Part shown: positions 49,146 to 60,655 of the stretch, piece after piece
How the letters are laid out: every line of letters starts with the position of its first letter
Numbering within the stretch: position 1 is the first letter of the stretch
Source of the DNA: Sabethes cyaneus
Taxonomy: Eukaryota > Arthropoda > Insecta > Diptera > Culicidae
DNA: 64,000 bases
Assembly (NCBI RefSeq): GCF_943734655.1
Contig: NC_071354.1
Span: forward strand, 75,494,838-75,558,837
Direction of reading: 5' to 3'
Notes under the pieces: model-generated
The model's input: only the letters and a program-made list of their open reading frames with translations
What the model was told of the DNA's origin: nothing
Databases searched by the model: none
Position numbers and translations under genes: made by a program

Positions 49146-51310
49146 GCAGTTTTAACTAGTTGGTCATTCTCCACTGATAAGGAATAGTTATGCGCGTTTC
49201 CTCTATATAAGTATTCATATACGATAATATCCGATTAGGTGCGGCTCGTTCCGTATTGCTATACAACTCTGTGCTAAAAATCGTATGTGGGTCGGTTATT
49301 ATCATTATATACGATTAAAAATCAAATTGGGCGCACTTTATTAAGCTATAGTTACTATTCCGAATTTATTAAGAGTTATTAGAATATCGTAGCATAATTT
49401 TCATAAAAAAGATTGGTTGTTTTATCTTAAAGTTGTTCGAAAAAATTAATTTCTTAAAAGAAATAAAGTAGAAATATATTACAGATTTCTACGCAACAGT
49501 TAATATGATATGATAATATGATATAACCAGTCTCCGTTTGTTCAGTATATTAGATTTTTAGGCCCTTCTGTAGAAGATCCACCATCCATAAAGTTTATGG
49601 TCGTTTATTGTAGCATTTTGCTGTCGTTTTTGGTTAGGCACCATCCTCACGAAATTTTCCTCGGAAACATAAACATACACCTATATTATCATCTTTAATT
49701 AAAAAATGCTTATCTCCATCGTCACATCGTTGCCTCAGCAATTTGAGGTTAATAGAATTGATAATAGGAAGCCTGCCAAAACGTTAGTCAACCGTTCGCC
49801 ATAATCTTGCCTGTCAGTGAGTGTTTCGGTTCGCAGTTGTAGTACACACTCCCGCACTCCGGTCCGGTATCTAAGCAACCTCGAGGCTACTTCTCGAAGG
49901 TGCTTGTTTCTTTTTCCCGTACTTTTTATTAGTAAGTACTTTCTCCGTCTGGATATCTATATAGTGGAAAAATTGCTGCCTAAGGTGCTGCAGGACACGT
50001 GCGCCACCACCCGGTGCATGATAATGTACTCCACCATCATGGTGTTCAATTTCGTCCCCTTGTCGGTACAAGCTTCGTGGACATCACTGTTACTTGGGAG
50101 ATGGGAGAAGATACGTGTGTACATAAGATATTTTATTATAGATAACACGTGGCTCCGTTTAAGTTTGCTGGCTCGACTTGGTTGAATGTCACCACAGTTG
50201 CCCGTTGCTGTCGTCATCCAGTAAAGAGGGAAAACGACCTGTGAAGTAGTTCCTTCGGTGTGGGATGGCATGCAAATAACCCCGAAAACGCTTTCTCAAT
50301 GTCAGATCATGACAAGACGGTGATTATTAAAGTTGACCCAATTTAGACTGGCCTGACTGAGTTTATCCGTCAGGAAAAGTTTTACTCGTTATTCGAACAG
50401 ATTTCCAGGGCATAAAATGTGTAATGCTATGGCAGAGGTGACCTGAGGCATACTGCAGCAACTTCGGTGAACGACCGTCTCGACATGTTACAACGTAATT
50501 TAAAACTTGTAAACTTTCCCGCCCATCTTACTGCTGCAAAGTAGAGGGTGCTCTAGGTTTCGCTGCCCCAAAAAACTAATGGAATGCAAAATTTTCTATA
50601 CCCCTATTCCGGGCGGTTCTAATATCCTAACTCAATTATGGAGTGTGGCGTGATTAACAGTAATAAATTTGTCCCTGCTTGTCTAGCTCAAATACAGTGG
50701 GTTCCCATACATTTCATTTCAAATGTGCTCCTAGTATTACTGAGGAAACATATGTTACCGAAAGCACAGTTGCTTTTTGAACATTACATACACCAATGTA
50801 CATGTGCAGAACTCGTAAGAATCCTAGATTTGGGCATATCATTTAGAACTCAATGTTGCTTTGTTGCTGCATTAGGTAGGTAGGTCATAAATTGCGTTAT
50901 TAACTATGTCGACATTGATGAGTGTGTTATCCTTATCCTTTATCACATGTTTAAAGCACCATCCCGTATATGTATATAACCTCTCTAGTATGACCAGCTC
51001 TAGCTAAGCAGCTTCTGCTAAAATCGATTTCGATGCGGGTGAATGCATATGATGTAAAACGAGAGTGTTTTCAATAAAGTGCTGCTTATTACCAACGGTG
51101 AGCAAATAAAAAAATTACGCTGTACTTCAATTGAGTGAAAACTTTTAATGTAGGTAATGTACATGTGCTAAACATGCACAAGGCCACAGTGATTTCCATG
51201 TTTAAGCCATAAGTGTCTTTACCGTCTTGTTGTTGGTTAAGTTAAGGACCCAATTATTGTTATGACGTTCATTAAAGTTGAAAACGAATAAGTTCGGACA
51301 CGACCATGTT
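49146..51310. other. unassigned region
   Basis: AT-rich; no supported gene, RNA or transposon. A frame at 49817-50185 (+) has no recognisable motif. Confidence 0.35.
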
Positions 51311-51316
51311 TGTAGA

Positions 51317-51445
51317 GTAATATAGTCTGGTATTTCTCAAAGCAGTGTCTTGGGACCGTTGCTGTTCGTTTTTTCATCAATGATCTTTGTGAAAAATTAA
51401 AATCATCGAAACTATTATACGATGATGACCTCAAATTTTACCGTA
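51317..51445 (+). pseudogene. LINE reverse-transcriptase fragment (jockey/I-like)
   Basis: Reads SGISQSSVLGPLLFVF, then, one base out of register, FINDLCEKLKSSKLLY and DDDLKFY. These correspond to motif B and the FADD-box region of jockey/I-type LINEs. It is short and frameshifted. Confidence 0.6.
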
Positions 51446-51689
51446 TGATCATAACAGAATGTTGTGCATTCAAATGGACATTGACGTGTGTATCGAATGT
51501 TGTATAATCTGCTTATTTAGATCACCGTTGCACTAATATTATTAGAACTTGTTGATCCTTCGGCCATCATCAGACGTCAGACAAAACAATTCTTCAAGAA
51601 GAAGTAGGCTAGGAGAAATTAGACCAAGTAAATGTACTGTAACTAAGAAATTGACTGAAAATTTTATGTTGTATGCATGGGCGTAGCGA

Positions 51690-51704
51690 GGGGGGGGGGG
51701 GGGG
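51690..51704 (+). repeat. run of 15 G
   Basis: An uninterrupted G run following gcatgggcgtagcga, a context often seen at ends of dispersed repeats. Its length may be inaccurate in assembly. Confidence 0.8.
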
Positions 51705-51719
51705 TGCTGGTTGTATGGT

Positions 51720-52540
51720 CCTCGTCTTCGTCGTCAGCAGTTTAGAGCCGGGGTGGTTCATGTTGTTTTAAGCACCATTCAATTCGATCTTGGGTTTCTC
51801 GTCGGCCATTTCCCAGGCGTCTCTGAAGTTGCAGTGTTTTACTTAAAAAATAAAAATGTCGCTTTAGACCTGGACGAGCCATCTCGCGCTCATTGAGTCT
51901 CTCTGAGCTGGTGCCGGTAGGATTGTTGCATACACCGATTTCCTTACGACGTGTCCGGTACACCGTAGTTTGCCGACTTTCGACAAATGTACGTTGGTAA
52001 TCTCCCCAAGCAATGTCTGTTGCCCTTGATTCACGCACTTCCGCTACTCTGCGCTTTCAGCTTGTACTCCGCCAAATGGCGTCCGCAAAGGCGCGTATGT
52101 CCTCCGTGAGTATGGTCTATCTGCCTAATAGGGGGTTTGTACATTGTTAGGTTCATGCGGTGGCTTATGCTTCTTAATCGAAGTGTCTTGTGAAGAGCAA
52201 AGTAGGCTCGATGTCCTGCTTGAATACGTTGCTGGATTTCCTTATTTGTGTTGTAGTCCCCGGCTACCAGCGATGCCACATACCCGAACTCATCTATCAC
52301 TTCTGGTTCGTCGCCGTCAATGATTACTGTCATTCATGTATTTGGTCTTTGGACGCGTTTATTTTTAGCTCAATCCCCGTAGCCTCGACTTTTAGTCTAG
52401 CGCTCTGCCGAGTCAAGAAGTTAGCTACCTTTACCGAAAATCACACCTCTTGTTTCGGTATCTGTTCGTCGGATCACCCCAAGAGCGATGTGGAAAATCA
52501 TGCAGGATAAGTTGTCAGCAGCACTCTCGCCGCGTCTTGA
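51720..52540 (-). pseudogene. decayed LINE C-terminal fragment
   Basis: On the - strand the frame 52031-52333 reads EPEVIDEFGYVASLV, then GHRAYFALHKTLRLRSISHR and MYKPPIRQ, matching FEVVDEFVCLGSLV and ILYKTLIRPVVLYG in the copy at 25900-28458. The left end carries the 3'-terminal segment tagagccggggtggttcatg, also seen at 39227 and 12769. Stops and frame changes are frequent. Confidence 0.7.
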
Positions 52541-52554
52541 AGAAACTCGATTCT

Positions 52555-52620
52555 ATGGACTCTAACAGCCTCTCCCAGCCGAGATTCGAACATACAATGT
52601 TCCTCAATGCCAACTGTCAG
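52555..52620 (-). repeat. deleted copy of the tRNA-like SINE
   Basis: On the - strand it reads acagttggcattgaggaaca, then gtatgttcgaatctcggctg. It matches the SINE at 33826-33955 at both the start and the B box but lacks about 20-25 bp between them. Confidence 0.55.
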
Positions 52621-52679
52621 GCAAAATTTTATTATTTTTCTTATATTATTTCAATTTGCATCATTTGCTTTTGTGATAG

Positions 52680-52899
52680 CCCAAAGGGAACCTATCAATT
52701 CATGGGAAATCTGCCGTGCAACCGCTTGGTGTCTGCTTTCCCATTTGAAATCACCGGAGTGGATTACGCTGGTCTCATAACCACAGAGCTAGGACGCTAT
52801 AAGCCAAGGCACATAGAAGGATACATCGCCTTGTTCGTCTACCTTACAAACACAAACATCCACGTCGATCCAATTTCAACCAAAATAGCTTTTAACTGA
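52680..52899 (+). pseudogene. BEL/Pao integrase fragment
   Basis: Reads MGNLPCNRLVSAFPFEITGV, then DYAG and EGYIALFVYLTNTNIHVDPI. This aligns with the start of the integrase core in element A (PSSRVTPARPFSVSGIDYCG ... AYIAIFVCFATRAVHIELV). It holds the first catalytic aspartate and stops soon after. It is an old remnant of a third BEL/Pao element, distinct from A and B. Confidence 0.75.
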
Positions 52900-52959
52900 A
52901 AATAATGCCCCATTTCCTGAATAAACTAAATTAAAATTATTTTAATTTTTTTTTGTGAT

Positions 52960-53310
52960 CTTGTTCAGCTCCTCATTCGATGCTGTCTTTATCTCCTCAA
53001 TCGTGGCGTAGCGTTGTCCTTTCATGGGCTTCTAGAGTTTCGGGAACAAGAAAAAGTAACAGGGAGCCACGTTTGGGGAATATGGTGGGTGAGGTATCAT
53101 TGAAGTGTTGTTTTTGGCCAAAAATTCGCACATAATTAAAGATGCATGAGCAGGGGCGTTATCATAGTGCAAAAGCCAATTTATGTTCTTCCACAAATCC
53201 GGACGTTTCCGGCGGATTGCTTTTCGCAAATTGCGCATTACTTGAAGGTAATATTCCTTATTGATAGTACTACATACCCTGCGGCACTCATAAACACGCC
53301 CACGAACAAT
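52960..53310 (-). pseudogene. mariner transposase fragment, third catalytic residue lost
   Basis: The - strand reads EYYLQVMRNLRKAIRRKRPD, then YDNAPAHASLIMCEFLAKN and PPYSPNVAPCYFFLFPKL. YDNAPAH holds the second catalytic aspartate. Thirty-four residues later, where DD34D mariners have the third aspartate (APCDFF), there is a tyrosine. The end after FPKL is broken by a stop. Both ends are incomplete. Confidence 0.78.
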
Positions 53311-53479
53311 AACTAGCTGTCAAAAATTGGCCGAACATTCAAAATGGCCGAAATTTTCAACATCAGTGAGGGTAATGCGTACATACCAAGATAACGCCGC
53401 AAAAAGATCGAAAATCGAATATACGTAGCCTGCGAAAATTCAAAATTCGCGATATTTTTTTAACAAACCACGTATGTAC

Positions 53480-53905
53480 ACTTACTTACTTTTTCGGCAA
53501 CAATCCGCTTATCGAATCCATGCCGAATTCAGGAGCCGTCTCCACATTACTCGGTCTTGGGCTGCCACTCTCCAGTCACCCCTAACACCCGCTGTCCTAG
53601 CATCCTCGTCAACAGCGCTCATCCAACGGGTACGGGGTCTGCCTCGAAGTTGTCAGCCTCTGTCGGGTTCTCTGCTAAATATTGTTTTCGCTGGTCTCTC
53701 CGGCATCCTTGCTACATGGCCAGCCCATTGTAGCCTGCCGTATTTTAGTCGCTTCACAATATCCGCATCTTTGTACACTTGTTATATTTCATGATTCATA
53801 CGCCTGCGCCACACTGCTTCGTCTAATATGCCGCCAAGAATTGATCGCAGGATCTTACGCTCGAAAACGCCAAGGGCTTGTTGGTCGCTCTCTTTCACGT
53901 CACAC
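53480..53905 (-). pseudogene. LINE 3' fragment with short repeat tail
   Basis: The - strand encodes the end of a LINE protein: VFERKILRSILGGI, WRRRMNHE, WAGHVARMPE and RGRPRTRWMSAVDED. The 3' tail appears on the + strand as acttacttact at 53480-53490, like the tail at 25873. It joins directly, head to head, to the + strand LINE copy at 53906. Confidence 0.75.
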
Positions 53906-54872
53906 GGCTGAAGCAGCCACGTCGCCGTAAACTACACGCATTCCGTCGAAGCTGCACTGCCAGAAGAGGACGTGCTGGACGAAGCCACTTTCGAGGACTG
54001 TTGGAATATCATCAAAACAACCGTTAGCAGTGATCGGAATGACTGGTTTGACGACGCATGTAGGAGAGTGATGGATGAGGTGAGCGGTTGCATCGTTCTC
54101 AGGAAACGCGAAAGTTCAAGCAGAAACTGAACGGATCTTGTAAAAGCTTTGTTGCGCGAGCCGAAATCTGTCGGAATAAGAATGACAATACGTTGACGGA
54201 CGATCAGAAGCGACAGGTGGAATCAGTACTTCTATGAACACTTGACCAGGCGGAAAACCATGGCAACTGAAAAAAGAAATTTCGTCGGTGCGACAAACGG
54301 AGACGAGGTGCCAGCCCCAAGATGGCCAATCTTGTAGTTAAGGAGGCCATCTTGTAGTTAAAGAACAATAAATCCGCTGGGAAAGATGGGATTAGAGCGG
54401 AGCTTATTAAAATTGGACCAGAAAAGCTGGTTTGCGCCGGTTAACTGTTAGAATTTAAGATACAGAACAGCTACCAGAGGAGTAGAAAAATGGTGTCTCT
54501 ATCCGATCTAACCGATCTACAAGAAGGGCGATACCGCCTACAAAGTGCTTCCAAATCATTTTCCGCTGACTATATCATTTGTTCGTTGACTTCAAAGCTA
54601 TATGTGCTACTATCGAGCGAAAAGTGCTATGCAAAATCATCGACTTCCCCAGGAAACTGATCAAACTAATTTAATATACAATGGATGGTAGACAGTGTAC
54701 TGTTCGGATTTTGAGTGGGTTGTCAAGCTCATTTGAATCAATCAGAGGGCTTCCTCAAGGTTATGAACCAAGCAGATATCAACACGCGAGGCACAATCTT
54801 CAACAAATCTAATCAATTCGTCTGCCTTGCCGATGACATGGATAATTATTTGCAGAACTTCTGTGGCAGTGG
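53906..54872 (+). pseudogene. LINE copy, linker and reverse transcriptase (left part)
   Basis: A decayed + strand copy closely related to the one at 25900-28458. It shows EEDVLDEATFEDCWNIIKT, then NDWFDDACRRVMDE, NKSAGKDGI and a catalytic-box remnant VCLADDMDN near 54820-54845. Frameshifts and stops are frequent; a 17-bp duplication of a ggccatcttgtagttaa-like stretch lies near 54322-54363. The copy is interrupted after AVAEQ by a hAT-like insertion and resumes at 56008. Confidence 0.78.
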
Positions 54873-54880
54873 CTGAACAG

Positions 54881-56007
54881 CAATGTTGCTATTCATCGAT
54901 AAAAGTACTGATTCGGTTCGAAACACACTCAAAGGTGATTCCATAACGTCAAATTCTCTGGCAATGATTTTCTAGCTGAGAATTATTTAATGAGAGTGAG
55001 AGAAAAGCGAATTACCACTCACTCTTTTTCATGCATGATTTGATCGCTAGTGATGCAATCAAATACGAATAGCTCGTATTTGGCTCATCGCGATGATTTA
55101 TCAATTTTGGAAAACAGGCAAAAGCGCTTTCGGATATTGAATTATACCGTCAAAAAAACTTGTACCTAACACTTATGTTGGTTTTTCACCTGAGATACTT
55201 GGAATATACATTTTTGCGACATAATACATAAATGCACTTCAAAACACCAACGTTCTTCTACACCCAGAAGACTTTTAATCTTATAAAATTATTTTAACAT
55301 GTTATTCATAAATTTTCAACATTCACGTTAAGTGCAGCATAAATCTTTTTTCGTGACAATGACAAGCACCAGCAAGCAGCAACGTTTGCAAATGTTTACA
55401 AGATATAAGCGATTTATCAGACATGTTGACAGGATCAAATTTTGAACAGTGGCCGACGGTATTTTTATTATCAGCCTTCATCGTTAGTCACACTAGAAGA
55501 AGATGTATTATTTTTCATAGCTTCGAACCTTCGAGGCACCAATTGATAATAATAATATTGCACCAGGTTTGCATTTCATTCAAACTAAATATTGTAACTA
55601 TTTTGTTTGTCCGTGTGCCGCTTGAAGTTGCTGGTTGTGTATGGCGTCGCAAGTATATGTTGACGTTTGACAAGTTCATAATTATTATATGTGATACGAA
55701 TAACGTTTTATATTTGAACGAGCAATATTTTTTTTTTGTAATTTGCCAAAAAATATGCTTGTTTACGTTTCATCGCAAAATACATTCTTGGTTGGATGAC
55801 AGCGATTAACGATGATTAGCGATGAGTGTTAGACAGAGATACCGAGCGAGTATTTGCGAGCGTAATCAATTCATATTTTGCTCACCAGTTTTTGCGTCGG
55901 CGATTCATCGCGAGCAATCAGGATACGATAGAGTTGCCAGTTGATAAAATTCAAATCGCTGACGAGCAGGTGATGAGTCTTCATCGTGATGAGAATTTGC
56001 AACATTG
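54881..56007. mobile_element. hAT-like non-autonomous element, 1127 bp
   Basis: Flanked by a perfect 8-bp target duplication, ctgaacag, at 54873-54880 and 56008-56015. Ends are inverted: caatgttgc on the left and, reading the other strand, caatgttgc on the right. Subterminal regions are rich in tcatcg/gatga motifs. It splits a LINE reading frame whose sense resumes at once on the other side. No transposase is recognisable; the longest frame (55423-55809, +) has no hAT motif that I can see. Confidence 0.85.
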
Positions 56008-56520
56008 CTGAACAGTACACTGAATTAAAGCGCGAAGCAGAAAAGATAGTGCATGCTGGACGACGGAACCGAAGCCGACCAACGCTACTTGGGCAGCAAT
56101 GTAACTATCAACGGCGATAAGCTTGCGGTAATTGACGAATTCGTCTATCTTGGCTCACTGGTAACAGAGGACTAAGACGCCAGCCGTGAGATTCGGAAGT
56201 GTATTGTCAGCGGAAGTCGTACTATGCCTTTCACATTCAATTGAGGTCGAACGGACTAAACCCTCGTACAAAGTGTACCTTGAAGATAGTCATTAGACCG
56301 GTTGTTCTCTACAGGCATGAAACGTGGACAATGCTCGAGGTGGACCTGCGAGTGTAAAGAACGATCTTCGGCGGCGTATGGAGGAGGAGGCGGAGGATGA
56401 CTCATGAAATAAAGCTGGACGGATACGCTAAACAAGGAATGTTGCAATAATGCCGGAAAACTACCCTGCAAACATAGTGTTCGCGAGCGAATTTTGTTCA
56501 TCTGGTTATGTCTTGGGTCG
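56008..56520 (+). pseudogene. LINE copy, right part after the hAT-like insertion
   Basis: Continues the split copy: AEQYTELKREAEKI, then a segment with KLAVIDEFVYLGSLV and REIRKCIVSGSR, and further on VIRPVVLYRHETWTMLE. The conserved YG is YR here. Frame changes and a stop after GSLVTED show decay. The end near 56520 is undefined. Confidence 0.75.
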
Positions 56521-59429
56521 GCAATGATAGATTGTTATTGTTATTTGCTGTGAGCCTAGTTTTAAATAATTCAGGTATTCTACTAAGACGCTCATATAAA
56601 CAATAGTAAATTTTAAATAATGTTTCAGTCTACTCACATTTAGTCCCCTTAAGAGTCCCCTTTTTGAATAACAACTACATGACCAAAAAAACATCGATTT
56701 AACTAAATTTTGAAATGGGCAAAATAATGAAGGTAGACTTGATAATTAGTTTTGACAGTGAGATCTCTAAACAAAGGGAAGAACTTTTAACATCATATTT
56801 TTTGTTGCATTTTTCATAATATGGCCATTTTAATTTGTTCAACACACTAGAGCATGTTGACAGCGCTATTGTTGGTGTCAGTTCCGTTACTCTAGAGCGC
56901 GTGTACAATGTTAAAATTCATTCTATTCCATTTCCACTGGAAGAAAATTTCCTCATAGTTTTGATTAATTAGACTAAGGCGGAAAGAAAATACCGGTTTT
57001 AATTTGCAACTTGGTTTCAGCGGAGTTTTACAATCGGCAACAATGGAAACTGAATAACAACAAAAAGTATCCTGCTGTAGCATGGATGGCAAACAACAGC
57101 ACAAAGTTTTCTTCGTTTTTCATCATCTTCGTCATCTAGGAGCTTCTCTATGCTTTACCTTCTGTGTACAAGATCATATATTGCGGCAGAGCTACCGTGG
57201 TGTGTGAGCCGTTTTCCCGCACTTGTTTGTGGAACAAGAACGACTACGAGGCAACGAATTTGCGGGAAAAATACTATTATTTACAAGACGGAATGGAAAA
57301 GTTTTCTCCATACACAAACGCACAACGGATGAAATCAGAACGGATTTTACGTAAAGACCAAACTCGTTCCCATCGCACTGCCGCCGTGCCACCGCCACTT
57401 TCGTGTCGCCATATTCGAAAACTTATTCCGTCTCTACTTTTCTCTCGTACTACAACTGTCATCCCAACATCGCGTACATCATTGCTGCCAAGTTTTCCAC
57501 GGTTTCGGGCAGGCGGAGAAAGTTTTACACACCCACACTAGTAGATTTTTGCACACGCGAGGTCTCGTAGAACGTTTCTTACTATGTCTTATGGTTGTAG
57601 CCGGGGGTGTCTTAAATGTTGGCCTTATTCTTATGAACAGAATTTTCTTCAAAGACAAAAAAAAATTAATTTAGTGTTCATTTATATCACAATTATCACA
57701 AACGGATTTTTGTAATTTTTGGCACATCGCTTCGAACAGTGAAGGGTACCCTTTTAATTCCTTTTTATTTTCACCACCCACGAATCACTCTAGCGGCGAT
57801 ACGGAGGGCTGTTGGGCGGCGGAAGGTTTCTTATCTCGCAATACATGTGTCATAGAAATGCAGCAATTCACGTTGGCGAATCACTCCCTCTCATCCACCC
57901 GTTTCTATGTACAATATACACATACACTTCGTTATGTATGGTTTATCAAACGGTTTCTTGGTTTATTTTTTCGCCATCCAATGTTCTCACGCGATTTTGC
58001 GAAATAAAACAGCAAATGCGAAAATGCGCACATTTGATTCGCATTTTTCCCATTCGTTCGTCGCTATACGACGGGTTGGGCCAGGGAGGGAAAAGTTTTA
58101 TATATTCTTGTCACAATCGGGGAATGAGTACATAAAAAAAGAAAAATGGCACACATTTCCACCCCGCTCGCTGGTGCCAGGCCGCAGTGGCGCTCGTTAG
58201 TATCCCGTTCGGTGCCAGACTGGGTGTGTTTCCGTCACATGGCAGGCGCCAATATATGTGAGCCGTGCGCTGGCGGAACGGTTGACGATTTTCTAGGTCT
58301 TTCATCATGGTGCTCATTTTGCTTCGCTGAAACTGGGGACCAATCCAAACGGGAATGTCACACAGTCAGAGCGCGGTAACGAGTCGCTGCCTGGGGGCTA
58401 GGACGCAAAATCGCTATGCACATGCGAAGGCTTTTTTTCTGTTTTGTGTAGGGTTATGAAATATACTACTAGCTCGGCGGTGGTTCACGAAACGGCGATG
58501 TTATGTACGTGCGATGGTTGAAACTTTTATTTTGGAATCGGATTGGTGGCTTTGGATGTTTGTATATACATATAAGATGGTTGGGGGAATTTCAGCTTCT
58601 TGTCCTAGAATATCCATTTTGTTTTCGATGATCGATGATTAATGCCTAATTCCGGTTAGAACATAATACCAACCGAAAGATCAAATTTTCTGAAAAACCC
58701 ATATTCAGAATTGATATGATTATCAGAATTTGTTACTTGTTATCTTATTATCAATGAATTATTAGGAAAATAGCAGAATGCGTTTCCTGCCAGGGTTAGA
58801 TTTACCACATTTTTATGTACAAAATAATTACATGGCTAAAGCACGACTCATTTAATATCTGGATGCACTTTTCGAGTTACTGCAGCTCTTTTATATGGGT
58901 CGGATGTGGAAATCTGTCAATATACACTTTGTTTTAGGAAAGTCGTTTTGCGTCATCAAAGGTTATCAATGTTTTATTGAATTCTGTATTTTTTTAAAAT
59001 GTTCTATCTGAAGTATACCCGGTTTGCAATTCTGAACACGACGCGACACGAGGTTAGACTATATTATCTACCTAACGCAAAAATCATTAGTTTCTAAAAC
59101 GACCATTGCCGGAAAAAATTGCTTGTAGGTTTGAAATTTTACTAATTACTACTATTTTTAAAAGTTTTATCAGTACTTCTAGTAGAATCTTGCTTGTTTT
59201 AGTAAAGCTCTCCTAAAACTTTTGTGGTAGCAAGACCTTTCTTTTGATACTAGAATTATTGAAATCGGTTGGGCGGTTCCGGAGAAAATTGTGCCACGAA
59301 ATATTAATATTTTTGCTTATAACTTTTAAACAGAAAGTTGCATCACAAAATAATTCAGTAGTGATCTACACGGAAACAACACCTTTCAACTTTTGAACCA
59401 TTGGGTAAAATTAATTGAAATTTTGCATG
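56521..59429. other. unassigned region
   Basis: Many short frames, for example 57164-57541 and 57812-58135 (+), with no recognisable domains. I see no repeat structure that I can support. Confidence 0.35.
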
Positions 59430-60110
59430 AAACAAGTTTAAAGTGCAATGTTTAAACTGTGCGAGTCGTTTTATCCGGTCTGAAATAGAGTCGAAAGAAC
59501 AGCTCGTTCGCGAAAAAAAATTTGCACACAAATATATCGAAAATGAGAATCTATCACATCGTGCCATCAGTAAAAATTTAAAAATCCCCAATTCTACGGT
59601 CACGGAAGAACATTTGACTGTCGATCTAAATCAAGATTCGGAGAAAAAATGCATCCGTATACACACACGTAGTTGGGGCCTTCGACGGGAAATCAAACTC
59701 GTTCGTTCAAGTGGTAGCAAATACAACTGAACTGAAATAAGCAAAAGTTTCGTGCAGAAGGCTAAAACTCGAACTGAATTACGTACGTTCAAGGTTCAGA
59801 AGGACCCAACATAATACGGTCGCGAAACGCCGTGCCCAGAAGTTATACGATCAAAATCTGACGAAACCTCATTGTTGCGTTACGGACGACGACACTTACG
59901 TGAAAGCGGACTCCAACCAGATTCCGGGGAACCAGTATTTCACTTCAGAGGACAAGTTTGATGTTTCAGAGAACCTCCAAAAACAAAAGACGTCGAACTT
60001 TGCCAAGAAATTCTTGATGTGGGAAGCAATTTGTTTATGTGGACAACGAAGTACACCATTCGTGACTACAGGTACCATGGATAAACCGGTGTACGGTTGT
60101 GCATAATTTC
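59430..60110 (+). pseudogene. decayed Tc1/mariner transposase
   Basis: The + strand shows a helix-turn-helix-like start (LSHRAISKNLKIPNSTVT). Then, through several frames, come VAKRRAQKLYDQNLTK, DDDTYVKADSNQIPG and FAKKFLMWEAICLCG. These are the N-terminal domain and the first part of the catalytic domain, as in the element at 38426-40761. It ends at about 60100 before the second aspartate. Frameshifts and a stop make it inactive. Confidence 0.7.
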
Positions 60111-60461
60111 ATAGGTGGGGTTAAGAGCAAAGTACGGATACGGAGGCGAAATTTGATAAAATAAAGACGCTAAAGCTAAATTTAATTGTTCCATTTGATG
60201 CCTTGAAAGTTTGATGACAATCGGATAGAAACTTGAATTTTGCGAATTAATTTTGTGTGTTGCAATTTTACCGTGGACGCCCTTTAGTAGTGAACGAATC
60301 GGTTCAGATATTTTCGAGAAACAAACTACACATTCACACACATCATACACAAAGATACACAACACACACATGCCACAATCCCTAGATCGGTACACGCTTC
60401 GATAGGTGATGTGGAACTGGAGTGGCGAACTCAACGGAACAGTGCTGTACTCGATAAGAAA

Positions 60462-60655
60462 CCGTGCGAGGGTGGCCTTGATGAGATGGAAGCCATGACG
60501 GTCGCCATTTCTGGATCGGTGCACGTCTCGACTGGGGCAAGGAAAATGGACGGTCAAGCAATCTGGAGTAGCATCAAGCCTGAAAAAAACTCGGCGAGGG
60601 TTGCTGTGAAGGAATGGACGCTATGACGGTCGCCATCTCCGGATCGGTTTACGTC
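60462..60655 (+). repeat. imperfect direct repeat of about 65-70 bp
   Basis: gcgagggtggccttgatgag ... atgacggtcgccatttctgg at 60462-60533 recurs as gcgagggttgctgtgaagga ... atgacggtcgccatctccgg at about 60590-60655. A further weaker relative of the gatcggt...cgtctcga part may lie near 60385. Non-coding as far as I can tell. Confidence 0.65.

Noticed and set aside
55423..55809. A 128-residue frame as a hAT transposase remnant
   Set aside because: No hAT dimerisation or catalytic motif is visible; the composition is that of AT-rich non-coding DNA.
57150..58380. Cluster of overlapping short frames as a possible gene
   Set aside because: All six frames have comparable short openings in a slightly GC-richer stretch, with no recognisable motif.
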